This document shows positions 1-7,563 of a stretch of 64,000 nt of DNA, piece after piece. Below the pieces are notes generated by a model. It searched no databases. It had not been told where the DNA came from and worked only from the letters and a program-made list of their open reading frames with translations. Positions within the stretch are counted from its first letter, which is position 1, and each line of letters starts with the position of its first letter. The DNA is from Arsukibacterium sp. UBA3155 (lineage in GTDB: Bacteria > Pseudomonadota > Gammaproteobacteria > Enterobacterales > Alteromonadaceae), in contig DEYP01000018.1 of the NCBI GenBank assembly GCA_002364615.1, positions 1-64,000 of the forward strand, given 5' to 3'. The translations under genes were made by a program, and so were the position numbers.

Positions 1-178
1 TCTACTTTTTATGGGTAAGAACAATTGGTATATATAGGTATTATCTATAACTACTTAATTAAACAATGTCTGTAGCAGTAATATTACGTACTGTTAAGCA
101 CTAGGTATTACTCTAAATTACTGTAGAGAAATACATACCACGTTAATCCTTTTGAGATAACAGCAAAGAGGATTAGTC

Positions 179-832
179 ATGGTTTACAAAAAATTAGTTA
201 TAGCGAATACACCCGAAGCAGAGCAATTTACTAGCTATCCAGTTTTATCAAACATAGGGCCTTTGAGCCCTTATTACTTAGACCGGATACTAACAATTGT
301 AGACAGAGCATTAGCTGACCACCCCAGAACACTGGCGATAAGGTTCGATCTACATCTTCCTTGTGGATATGGTGATGTTGGCTCAGACTTGATGACCAAA
401 TTTGTTGAATCGTTAAAAGCACAAATTAAAGCTGACTTACACCGAAGGGCTGCACAAGGCAAGAGGGTACATCACTGCAATATGCGGTACATCTGGGCAA
501 GGGAGCGAGCTGATTCGGATTCACCACACTTTCATGTTGTCATTTTGTTGAACCATGATTCATATCACACATTAGGTGTTTATGTGGATGATCAGGCTCG
601 GAACATGGCTTCCAGAATCCGGAAAGCTTGGGCAAGTACATTGAGGCGGTTGCCTGAAGAGATACTAGGACTGGTTCATTTCCCCGCAAATCCAACCTAC
701 AGCGTAAACGTCAACTCGCCTGATTTTTGGGCTATGAAAACTGACTTATTTCGTCGGCTAAGCTATTTTGCGAAGCTGGATACTAAAGAGTACGGTATTC
801 ATTCCCGTAGCTTCGGTTGCAGCTTGAAGTAG
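179..832 (+). CDS. Inovirus Gp2 / YagK-YfjJ family protein, probable HUH replication-type protein
   Basis: 217 aa. The sequence resembles the YagK/YfjJ C-terminal domain (inovirus Gp2) family found in phage satellites and integrated islands. A His-hydrophobe-His motif (HFH, residues 117-119) sits at the end of a beta-strand-like stretch, and a Tyr-x-x-Lys (Y196, K199) lies near the C-terminus. This is the layout of HUH rolling-circle initiators, so replication or excision of the island is an inferred role. An AGAGG ribosome site lies 8 nt before the ATG. The left neighbour is outside the window. The family call is fairly confident; the HUH activity is inference. Confidence 0.75.
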   Translation: MVYKKLVIANTPEAEQFTSYPVLSNIGPLSPYYLDRILTIVDRALADHPRTLAIRFDLHLPCGYGDVGSDLMTKFVESLKAQIKADLHRRAAQGKRVHHCNMRYIWARERADSDSPHFHVVILLNHDSYHTLGVYVDDQARNMASRIRKAWASTLRRLPEEILGLVHFPANPTYSVNVNSPDFWAMKTDLFRRLSYFAKLDTKEYGIHSRSFGCSLK

Positions 833-918
833 TGATTTGGTTATTTTCAAAGATAATATAGGTTTAAGATTTCTTCGGTACCATCAACGCAAAAATAAAT
901 CTTGCAAGCGATCTTAGA

Positions 919-947
919 GCGGGTTAGCCTTTACTTAAGGCGCCCGC
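919..947. other. Hairpin downstream of the Gp2-like gene
   Basis: GCGGG/CCCGC and GCCTT/AAGGC pair into a two-part stem in the 274-nt gap between the first two genes. There is no T-run, so it may be a weak terminator or simply a structured spacer. A second short dyad, CCAGGT(N6)ACCTGG, lies at 1030-1047. Nothing else is recognised in this gap. Confidence 0.3.
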
Positions 948-1106
948 CTCACTTACATGCGAGTGAAAACAGGCAAAAATCGCTAACGCGTATCAATGTT
1001 ATGTATAAACAGAATTTACTAACTTAATTCCAGGTTGAGCTACCTGGCCTTAATCGCATGCGGTCATGGTTAATTGCCCACGGCACTCAGCCACCGGAGT
1101 TAATTT

Positions 1107-2198
1107 ATGTACAATCTATCTTCAACTGCGCATGCAGTTCTGCAACAACTTAAAAAACAAATCACTTCAGTGCCAACCCGAGCTCAGATACTTGAACTGC
1201 TGGCTGCGTATTTCGATTATAAAACTTACGCTGCTTTCAAGGCTGACGTCTCAATCAACGAAGATCAACTTAAGGCAGCAATTGCAGACCGTGCATCAGC
1301 ACACTCGCGTTTACTATCAAGACTTACAGAATTAAGGCTATCAGCATCACTAGTTGACCGGCTTGAGCAAAGCTTTATCCAACAACTGCAGTTAGTTAAG
1401 CTAGAACCCAAAATCAGCCTTTTGCGAATTGCGCAGTATCTGAAGATTGCGGGCGGTCCCATAAGACTCGATTCTAAAGAAAGGAAAGTAAGTTACGACT
1501 ATCTAGCTAAGGGACGTGATGCCGAAAGTTCACTTCTCAGGTATGTCTGGCAGGCTCATGAGCTGGGCAAAAGTTATGGCGACAAAGACGATTACTCTGG
1601 TGCAAGTGCTTATTGGTATCAACAGCGTGAAGCTGGAGCTCAACTTTCCGCTGCGGCTACTCAATGGGCCAACGCTTATGAGCGACAGTTGGCAGCAGAG
1701 AAACGCCAACAAGATTTTCTATCGGCTTATGCTGATGCCATCCTAGCCAGTCCTAATACTACAGATATCATTCGAGAAAATGCTGAACCCAACCTTTGTT
1801 GTCAGCTCGATGCTTCATATCTGCTGTTCTTGTTTGAGCGTTTACCAATGGCGACTATGACCGACGACTTTTATTATGAATGGCATTATTTGGCGACCTT
1901 ACAAAGGCCGTGTCATGAAAGCATGGTTGAGTTAGCTGAAGGCATTGAAGATTCAGTTGAGCTGTGGTCTTGGTATCTGTTTGGGCTAAGCCAGAAAATC
2001 GATATTACAGCGAGTAATCATTGGGCTATAAATTCTGACACTGGTGCAATGTGGGATGAAGATGGGCCTGCTGAAGTAGCTGGCTACGATGGTATTCACT
2101 TGCCTGCAATATCAGACAGCCAAAAGCATGAAGCCAAGTTAATGGCTGAACGTATGCAAAGCCTGATGAACTTGGTGCGCCAGCCAGCAAAAAAATAA
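1107..2198 (+). CDS. Island-encoded protein of unknown function
   Basis: 363 aa, function not recognised. The N-terminus (residues 1-45), with a leucine-rich helix and a YKTYAAFKAD stretch, resembles the start of several hypothetical proteins carried by integrative elements. A middle stretch near 145-180 (YSGASAYWYQQREAG) is faintly Sel1/TPR-like and suggests a helical scaffold. No signal peptide or membrane segment is seen. It stands alone and converges on the small recombinase gene, with a perfect 24-nt palindrome between the two stops. It reads as a genuine gene because of its length and codon use. Confidence 0.6.
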   Translation: MYNLSSTAHAVLQQLKKQITSVPTRAQILELLAAYFDYKTYAAFKADVSINEDQLKAAIADRASAHSRLLSRLTELRLSASLVDRLEQSFIQQLQLVKLEPKISLLRIAQYLKIAGGPIRLDSKERKVSYDYLAKGRDAESSLLRYVWQAHELGKSYGDKDDYSGASAYWYQQREAGAQLSAAATQWANAYERQLAAEKRQQDFLSAYADAILASPNTTDIIRENAEPNLCCQLDASYLLFLFERLPMATMTDDFYYEWHYLATLQRPCHESMVELAEGIEDSVELWSWYLFGLSQKIDITASNHWAINSDTGAMWDEDGPAEVAGYDGIHLPAISDSQKHEAKLMAERMQSLMNLVRQPAKK

Positions 2199-2208
2199 AA
2201 ACGGCATA

Positions 2209-2232
2209 AGGCTACCGCATATGCGGTAGCCT
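2209..2232. terminator. 24-nt perfect palindrome between convergent genes
   Basis: AGGCTACCGCAT followed directly by ATGCGGTAGCCT forms a perfect 12-bp inverted repeat. Read on the minus strand it is followed within a few bases by T-rich sequence (complement of the A-run at 2189-2201). It probably acts as a terminator between the convergent stops at 2198 and 2242. Confidence 0.6.
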
Positions 2233-2241
2233 ATATCTGCG

Positions 2242-2802
2242 TTAAATTTCCAGTTCAATAAAGTCTTTATCAATATCCTCCTGGGTAATGCCGATGTAGC
2301 GCAGCGTCACACCTTCAGAGCTGTGTCGCAGCATCTTCATTACCCTGGCAATGTCTTTGGTTGATTTGTATAAGTGGTAACCGCGGGTTTTGCGCATCGA
2401 GTGCGTGCCAAGGTCGATGCCGACATCTTCACCTATCAATGCAAAAGCCCGGCTAACATAACGACGTGATAGTGGCGCCGGCGGCAAGTTACCGGCTCGC
2501 TGATTTCGATACGACTGAAACAGATAAGTATGATCCAGGTGTTGTCGTCTAATCCTGTTGGTAATTTCAATCGTCTTCTGGTTAAGTTTAATATTGGCCA
2601 ACTTGCCGGTCTTACCTTCTTTAAGTAATAATCTTTGATCCTGGATATCGGTAAACCGAACTGACAGCAGATCGGTTATTCGCAGTGCCAGGTTTAAACC
2701 AATATTCCAAATATCCGCCATTTGTTGGCCATAGTGCCTGTCCAATAGGTGACTAATCAGTTTCACCGTGTCCAGGCTTTTGACCGCTTGTACCTCAGCC
2801 AT
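2242..2802 (-). CDS. Small tyrosine recombinase (catalytic domain only)
   Basis: About 186 aa from the ATG at 2802, which has a GAGGA site 8 nt upstream; a TTG two codons earlier lacks one. The tyrosine recombinase residues are visible: Arg43 (ALRITDLL), Lys66/69, His136-x-x-Arg139 (HSMRK), His162 and Tyr171 (numbered from the TTG). The N-terminal core-binding domain of phage integrases is absent, so this is a minimal recombinase of the kind found as accessory genes in marine gammaproteobacterial islands. It lies downstream of a short radC-like gene on the same strand, with a 35-nt inverted repeat between them that could be its site. Its target is unknown. Confidence 0.85.
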   Translation of the reverse strand: MAEVQAVKSLDTVKLISHLLDRHYGQQMADIWNIGLNLALRITDLLSVRFTDIQDQRLLLKEGKTGKLANIKLNQKTIEITNRIRRQHLDHTYLFQSYRNQRAGNLPPAPLSRRYVSRAFALIGEDVGIDLGTHSMRKTRGYHLYKSTKDIARVMKMLRHSSEGVTLRYIGITQEDIDKDFIELEI

Positions 2803-2886
2803 AGTCAAGTTCCTCTTTTCGATTAAAACGCAGTTTTGAGAACTTCAGCACAGTGCAAAAAGTAACAGTGCCGGTTTATAAGGCTT

Positions 2887-2921
2887 GCCAAGTTCCCAAA
2901 AGGCTAATTTGGGAACTTGGC
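2887..2921. repeat. 14-bp inverted repeat with 7-nt spacer, candidate recombinase site or terminator
   Basis: GCCAAGTTCCCAAA (2887-2900) and its exact reverse complement (2908-2921) flank a 7-nt spacer, AGGCTAA. No T-run follows directly on either strand, so a simple terminator is not the best reading. The geometry, two inverted arms around a 7-nt centre, matches a tyrosine recombinase core site, and it lies 119 nt upstream of the small recombinase gene. Confidence 0.5.
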
Positions 2922-2953
2922 CATTTATGCCGTTTTTCTACAAATTAGTTAAG

Positions 2954-3430
2954 TTACAGAAGCCCACGCTCTGCGAACGAAACAGCTGTTTCGCCTACCA
3001 CAATGTGGTCCAGCACTTTAACGTCGATAACGGCCAACGCATCAGTTAGCCGGCGGGTGATGCGTTTGTCAGCCTCTGATGGTTCAGAAACTCCGGAAGG
3101 ATGGTTGTGGGCAAAGATCACCGCGCCGGCATTGTGTTCCAGTACCAGCTTTACCACTTCACGTGGATACACCGGTGCAGCATCAATAGTACCGAAGAAC
3201 AATTCTCTGAATTCGATTAGCCGATGTTGGTTATCCAGCAGCATTACCGCGAAAACCTCTCGCTCATGATGCGCCAGTTTGTAAGTTAAATAGTCCTTAG
3301 TGGCTTGTGGGTTAGTAAAGGCATCTTGCCGGGCATATTTCTTGGCAATCAAAGTCGCCGCTTTATCTAAAACTTCCAATGCAGCAACTGACCATTTTAC
3401 AACGTCAGCAGCAGTAGGTTTAGGGGCCAT
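2954..3430 (-). CDS. RadC-like JAB/JAMM-domain protein, short accessory form
   Basis: 158 aa. The JAMM metal motif HNHPSGVSEPSEAD is intact, as in RadC. The N-terminal helix-hairpin-helix domain of chromosomal RadC is missing, which is typical of the short RadC-like proteins on phages and islands. Their biochemical role is unsettled despite the DNA repair name. AAGGAG lies 7 nt before the ATG. A full-length paralogue is encoded at 28059-28733. The gene is divergent from the AlpA-type regulator and upstream of the small recombinase. Confidence 0.9.
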   Translation of the reverse strand: MAPKPTAADVVKWSVAALEVLDKAATLIAKKYARQDAFTNPQATKDYLTYKLAHHEREVFAVMLLDNQHRLIEFRELFFGTIDAAPVYPREVVKLVLEHNAGAVIFAHNHPSGVSEPSEADKRITRRLTDALAVIDVKVLDHIVVGETAVSFAERGLL

Positions 3431-3571
3431 AGGTTATCTCCTTTAAGGCATTTGTTTGCTTGTGCATAAAGGTGATATAGGTCTGAGATTTTTTCGATTT
3501 GGCATATTCGCCAACAAGGGTAAGAAAATACGCAACAGGCACATGGTCTGGACTAATACGAGGACCCGACC

Positions 3572-3757
3572 ATGAAACTAATCAAATTAAAAGCAGTGAT
3601 GGAATGCACCGGCCTGGCCCGTTCAACTGTTTATAAGTTTATCGCAGAGGACCGCTTTCCAAAGCCAGTTAAGCTGGGTACCAGAATGGTGGCGTGGGTG
3701 GAGGGTGAGATACAAGAGTGGATTCGAGAGAAAATTGATAGTCGAAGTTCTCATTAG
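3572..3757 (+). CDS. AlpA-family DNA-binding regulator
   Basis: 61 aa with a MerR/AlpA-like winged helix: MECTGLARSTVYKFIAEDRFPKPVKLG is the usual AlpA core, and a Trp-rich end (WVEGEIQEWI) follows. AlpA proteins activate integrase or excision genes of prophages and islands, and some act as excision factors. AGGA precedes the ATG. It is divergent from the radC-like gene and 190 nt upstream of the retron, so it may control either. The family call is firm; the target is not known. Confidence 0.85.
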   Translation: MKLIKLKAVMECTGLARSTVYKFIAEDRFPKPVKLGTRMVAWVEGEIQEWIREKIDSRSSH

Positions 3758-3833
3758 GCAAACCACATTGCCAGCTCAGCTTATAAGTTATTGTAAGTTA
3801 GGGAAAAGCTGTGTAATGTTGTATGAATTAAAC

Positions 3834-3863
3834 TTAAAATTTTTTAAGTTCGTGACTTATACT
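3834..3863 (+). promoter_or_regulatory. Possible retron promoter
   Basis: TATACT at 3858-3863 is a good -10 box in an AT-rich stretch. A poor -35 (TTAAAA, 3834-3839) lies 18 nt upstream. The site is 30 nt before a strong AAAAGGA ribosome site at about 3880-3886. Confidence 0.35.
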
Positions 3864-3892
3864 AGATAAGTATTCTCTGAAAAGGACGGTAT

Positions 3893-3970
3893 ATGGGGAA
3901 AATGAAGGGACTCTTGTTCGCTTGCTGGTTGCCAAAAAGAGCTTTCGATGCAATCGCTGTCAGAGGCTGA
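3893..3970 (+). CDS. Candidate 25-aa leader ORF overlapping the retron effector start
   Basis: ATG at 3893 opens a 25-codon frame ending at 3970. It overlaps the first 23 nt of the effector gene in another frame. It has the best ribosome site in the area (AAAAGGA, 6-9 nt upstream), while the effector's own site is only GAG. This suggests a translated leader that couples ribosomes into the effector start. The peptide (MGKMKGLLFACWLPKRAF...) is basic with a short hydrophobic stretch and no family is recognised. Confidence 0.3.
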   Translation: MGKMKGLLFACWLPKRAFDAIAVRG

Positions 3971-5162
3971 GGCCGTACAAAAATGGCTTGCCAACTTCGG
4001 AGATGCCGATCAACCAGCAGCTTTGGATTTGATTAATGAAGTAATGCTGGTCAGTAGAGATGATTTTGCTGACGGTTTGAAATCATTATTGGATTCGATT
4101 AGCGGTACTCCAAATTGTGGTATAAATATCGCTCTTTATGCTGAACGACCGATTAAGAAAGTTTTTGGCAGAATCCCAAGTTTTTTTCCTCAATCTAGAC
4201 GTGGTCGAGCTGAAGGTAATGGCATTCCTCCGATAGTTGTTGACCCTAGAGATCAAGAGGTTGGCAGTGAGGGCGTTGTCGCGAATCTAATTACTGATTA
4301 CTCCCGGCAGAAAGGGCCGAATTACATATCGCACCCCGGACCTGATAAATTGAGAAAAGAAAAAGTGAGAGTTATAGCGATTGTCACTGATTTCATTGGT
4401 TCCGGGAAGCGAGTTCTGGATATGCTTGAATCTTTAGGACATGTGGCAACTCTTAATAGCTGGAATTCTTATCATCTTATTCGGTTTGTTGTCCTGGCAT
4501 ACTCTGGTGCCGCTGATGGATTAAAAGCTGTTCGATCTCATAAGTTGCAACCTGAGGTTTTAATAGTAATGGGATGCCCAACTATTCAAAATACCTTTAA
4601 AGGCAAAAGACGGACAGAAGTGGAAAGAGTTTGTAAAAAATACCCCAAAAGAAACAAAAATCCTCTCGGGTTTATGCAGAGCGGCGCGCTAATCGCATTT
4701 TCTCATGGTTGTCCTAACAACTCACCGCCTATTCTTCATAGCAAAGCAGCCGGATGGAAACCTCTATTCCACGGGAGGAGCACCAGTGAGCTTCCTGCGG
4801 AATTATTTCAGCTCAAAGATTTTGAGCAGCGAGCTAAAAATCTTCTCGGTATTAGGGAGGCCAGGGAAACCCTCTCTAGCCATAAAAACAGTGAGTGGTT
4901 ATCAGTATTAAAAGTGCTGTCGGCCGCAGAGTCAGGTTTAAGATTTACAGATGACATCTCTGCAAAAACTCGAATAGAGGTAAATTCCGTTAATGAAATC
5001 CTCTCATTGACAATACAAGCGCTTTGGTTGGATAGCCAGAACCGATTGACGCAGCTAGGGGAACGTGAGTTGGCTCGCTTTCGTAAGCGCCGAAAAAAAA
5101 CGCCTTTGCTTGCTGGTGATGAAGGAAAATATTACTATCCAACTCAGCTGAGGACTTCATGA
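3948..5162 (+). CDS. Retron effector: phosphoribosyltransferase-like domain with winged-helix C-terminus
   Basis: 404 aa. Residues 140-160 carry a phosphoribosyltransferase-type loop, IAIVTDFIGSGKR, and 251-264 carry FSHGCPNNSPPILH, a signature I associate with the conflict-system 'PRTase-CE' domain. Residues 315-380 look like a winged helix ending in LTQLGERELARF. Similar effectors accompany one class of retrons (type III as I recall). It precedes the msr-msd RNA and reverse transcriptase, and its last codons form the a1 arm of that RNA. Inferred role: a toxic effector held inactive by the RT-msDNA complex and released during phage infection. The start has no good in-frame alternative, because a stop lies 45 nt upstream. 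Confidence 0.8.
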   Translation: MQSLSEAEAVQKWLANFGDADQPAALDLINEVMLVSRDDFADGLKSLLDSISGTPNCGINIALYAERPIKKVFGRIPSFFPQSRRGRAEGNGIPPIVVDPRDQEVGSEGVVANLITDYSRQKGPNYISHPGPDKLRKEKVRVIAIVTDFIGSGKRVLDMLESLGHVATLNSWNSYHLIRFVVLAYSGAADGLKAVRSHKLQPEVLIVMGCPTIQNTFKGKRRTEVERVCKKYPKRNKNPLGFMQSGALIAFSHGCPNNSPPILHSKAAGWKPLFHGRSTSELPAELFQLKDFEQRAKNLLGIREARETLSSHKNSEWLSVLKVLSAAESGLRFTDDISAKTRIEVNSVNEILSLTIQALWLDSQNRLTQLGERELARFRKRRKKTPLLAGDEGKYYYPTQLRTS

Positions 5163-5362
5163 TCGAGATTAGACATTTGTCACGAGAGTGGCAAGGGGTT
5201 CTGTTTTTGGGACCCTGGATGCGGGAGTTCCTGCATTCGTTTCGCGGAGCTGTATTTTCATGCTGCGCATTAGTGCGCGTTAGCCCAGGCGACGTCTTCA
5301 GGCTAACGCGCACTAATCCCCACCGAGGTGGGTCAAAGTAATGTCTTCATGGAGTTCTCAGC
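5147..5362 (+). ncRNA. Retron msr-msd RNA
   Basis: All expected parts are visible. The a1 arm (5147-5162) pairs with a2 (5347-5362) over 16 bp with two G-U pairs, and a further 7 bp (5171-5177 with 5340-5346) continue inward. Three msr hairpins follow: 5177-5194 with a GAGA loop; 5196-5215 with a T-rich loop (TGTTTTTG) like the UUU loops bound by retron RTs; and 5219-5236. The msd stem is a perfect 17-bp inverted repeat (5269-5285 with 5301-5317) around a 15-nt loop. A small stem, 5319-5332, abuts the RT ribosome site. The branch guanosine is probably G5165 or G5172. Unusually, a1 overlaps the effector stop codon and a2 lies within the RT reading frame. Confidence 0.85.
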
Positions 5363-6483
5363 GCTATAAATTTGAAGGCGAAACACAAGGAATTGATGAC
5401 AGCGTTCTAGATAGTTCTATTTCGGCAATTGGACGAATTCAGAAAGTTGACGAGCGGCTACCTATTATCTTAACTTTGCGTCATTTCAGCTTGTTGACAG
5501 ATTGCCATTTCGGCTATCTGAGAAGAGTAGTAAGTCGAGAATCTAGAGAGTATAAACGCATTCTTTTCAAGAAAAAAGTTCCGGGCAGATCTCGTTATCG
5601 TGAGATACATGTCCCTGAACAAGAATTGCTTGAAGTTCAGCAATGGGTTACGGCAAAAATATTAAGTAATACCAAAGCGCACCATTCGAGCTTTGCATAT
5701 CATCCTAATTCGCAACCGATTTTCGCAGCAAGCCAACATTGTGGCTGTAAATGGCTACTAAAAATTGATATCGAAGATTTTTTTCACAGTATATCTGAGA
5801 GAATGGTTTATAAGGTTTTTAAGGACCTTGGTTATAATAAGCTGCTATCGTTTGAGTTGGCTCGAATAACTACAATTGTGAAAGCTAGGGACAAAAGCCA
5901 AGCTTCATCAGACTTAACTAAGTGGCCTGCCATTCCGACGTATTGCAAAAATAGTGAAGGCTTTCTTCCGCAGGGTGCTCCATCAAGCCCAATGCTTTCA
6001 AATCTTGTTATGAAAAGTGTTGATGAAAAGCTGGCAACTTTAGCCAAGACTAATGGGTTTATATATAGTAGGTATGCTGATGATCTTGCATTTTCAACGA
6101 AGCTGAATGTAGGCATGGTATCTATGAGACAGTTAAGTAAGCTAGTTAGCTGTTTACTTAGCGCGGAAGGGTTTAATCTGAATAAGAGAAAAACAGTCAT
6201 TCGTGGGCCAGGCACTAGGAGAATTATACTCGGCATTTTAGTCGATAGTAAAAAACCTAGATTAAGTAAGGAATACAAGGATGATTTACGGCAGCATCTT
6301 TACTACCTATGCTCTCAGGATCATGGGCCGTCAAAGCATGCTGAAATACGTAAAATTTCAGTTTCAACTTTATTTCACCATATTAGGGGTAAGATAGCAT
6401 GGGCAGAAAAAGTTGAACCAGAATTTGGCGCATACTGCTTGGAGCAATTCAATGGTATAAAGTGGCCTCCATTGGGCTATTAA
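5341..6483 (+). CDS. Retron reverse transcriptase
   Basis: 380 aa. RT motifs in order: KIDIEDFFHSI (141-151, motif A), LPQGAPSSPMLSN (209-221, motif B), RYADDLAFS (244-252, catalytic YADD), and a retron region-X element AASQH at 129-133 (NAxxH-like). The usual VTG of region Y is replaced by ILG (297-299). No fused domains are seen and the length is normal for retron RTs. GAGGTGGG lies 8 nt before the ATG and is partly folded into the 5319-5332 stem, so RT translation may be tied to RNA folding. It would make msDNA from the overlapping RNA and bind the upstream effector. Confidence 0.93.
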   Translation: MSSWSSQRYKFEGETQGIDDSVLDSSISAIGRIQKVDERLPIILTLRHFSLLTDCHFGYLRRVVSRESREYKRILFKKKVPGRSRYREIHVPEQELLEVQQWVTAKILSNTKAHHSSFAYHPNSQPIFAASQHCGCKWLLKIDIEDFFHSISERMVYKVFKDLGYNKLLSFELARITTIVKARDKSQASSDLTKWPAIPTYCKNSEGFLPQGAPSSPMLSNLVMKSVDEKLATLAKTNGFIYSRYADDLAFSTKLNVGMVSMRQLSKLVSCLLSAEGFNLNKRKTVIRGPGTRRIILGILVDSKKPRLSKEYKDDLRQHLYYLCSQDHGPSKHAEIRKISVSTLFHHIRGKIAWAEKVEPEFGAYCLEQFNGIKWPPLGY

Positions 6484-6601
6484 TAAGCCAAAGCATTCGG
6501 ATACAAATCAGAAAAGTTTGAGTTAACGTGTGATTGATACGAAAGTTCACCTAGCTATATTTGTTATCATATTAAAATACTAAAAATTTAAGTAGTATCT
6601 T

Positions 6602-7492
6602 TTAAAAAGCATGCCGCTTAACTTCATCCAAATTCGCTACCATTATCTGCTGCGCCTCCGGGCGCGCTTCTATCTTTGCCAGGTCCAGGTTTAATGCCTG
6701 CACGGCATAGGGTACCAGCGCAGAGCGTACTGAAATAACCCGTTTACCGTCAGTCATATTGTAATCTTCGGCAATAATGGCTTTTTGATAGTCGCTTAAC
6801 CTGGAGTCTGGCATTAGCACGATGTCTATTTTGGTATTCCAGCGATCATCCTGAACTTTGGTCATATTGGCATCGCCTTCGATGCCATTTATGCCGCGAA
6901 ACCGACTCAGCACAAAATCGCGATACTCCCGGTTCTTTTCGCAGTAAGCACGTACATGCCAGCGAAGTGGGGTACAAACCAGAGTGTGCGGGGCGATTAT
7001 GCGGCTTTCTTCATCAGGCGAAGTGAGTGACACGTAGCCCATATCAATCTTTTTGCCATCGCGCGCGGCTTGAACCAAGGCGCGTAAAATGTCCGGATTA
7101 ACCTGCCGCAGCGGTGGTGTTAGCATTTCAGTATGGGCAAAGCCTAAATCGAGCTGGCTGAAAGTGTGGGCAAAGTCTTTAATGCTGGCTAAGGCATGCA
7201 GATATTCATCTGCCAGGCCGCTGGTTAGCTTGGGTGAAAAATCAGGTGCGGGTTTATAGCCTTTAAGCTTACCGTCGTAGATCAGGTTACCCGGTGCCAC
7301 ATCGCGCAAATAAGCATTAATGTCTTTTGACGCTTGCTGGCGGGCAATACCAAAACTGTTGCATAAGTGGTTGGTTGTTAGCCGGCCTTCCCAAAGGGCG
7401 ACAATTTCAATTAGCCGGTAACGCATTAACAGCTCCCAGCGAATGGGCCAGCCTTCAGTTTCACGCTGCGCAATGTGTTCCATCGTTTTCAT
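6602..7492 (-). CDS. WYL-domain transcriptional regulator (BrxR/CapW-like)
   Basis: 296 aa. A winged helix (about 20-75, with RQQASKDINAYLRD as the likely recognition region), a WYL domain (about 125-205, RWHVRAYC) and a C-terminal dimerisation region follow in the order and length of BrxR/CapW. These repressors control BREX, CBASS and other defence loci and sense a still unclear ligand through the WYL pocket. AAGGA lies 8 nt before the ATG. The gene converges on the retron. A tandem 10-bp repeat lies 48 nt upstream of its start. It may regulate itself, the small gene upstream, or the retron. Confidence 0.85.
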   Translation of the reverse strand: MKTMEHIAQRETEGWPIRWELLMRYRLIEIVALWEGRLTTNHLCNSFGIARQQASKDINAYLRDVAPGNLIYDGKLKGYKPAPDFSPKLTSGLADEYLHALASIKDFAHTFSQLDLGFAHTEMLTPPLRQVNPDILRALVQAARDGKKIDMGYVSLTSPDEESRIIAPHTLVCTPLRWHVRAYCEKNREYRDFVLSRFRGINGIEGDANMTKVQDDRWNTKIDIVLMPDSRLSDYQKAIIAEDYNMTDGKRVISVRSALVPYAVQALNLDLAKIEARPEAQQIMVANLDEVKRHAF

Positions 7493-7539
7493 ACTTACAA
7501 TCCTTTAAATGTGTATGCAAAGCGTGCACGAGTAAACAC

Positions 7540-7560
7540 TACATATCAATTACATATCAA
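7540..7560. repeat. Tandem 10-bp repeat upstream of the WYL regulator
   Basis: TACATATCAA occurs at 7540-7549 and 7551-7560, an 11-nt period (one helical turn). On the minus strand each copy begins TTGATA, a -35-like element for the WYL gene. This placement suits an operator overlapping a promoter. Confidence 0.4.
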
Positions 7561-7563
7561 GGG

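Noticed and set aside
5319-5332. CCCAC/GTGGG stem read as a terminator before the reverse transcriptase
   Set aside because: It lacks a T-run and lies inside the retron RNA beside the RT ribosome site; it is better read as part of the msr-msd transcript.
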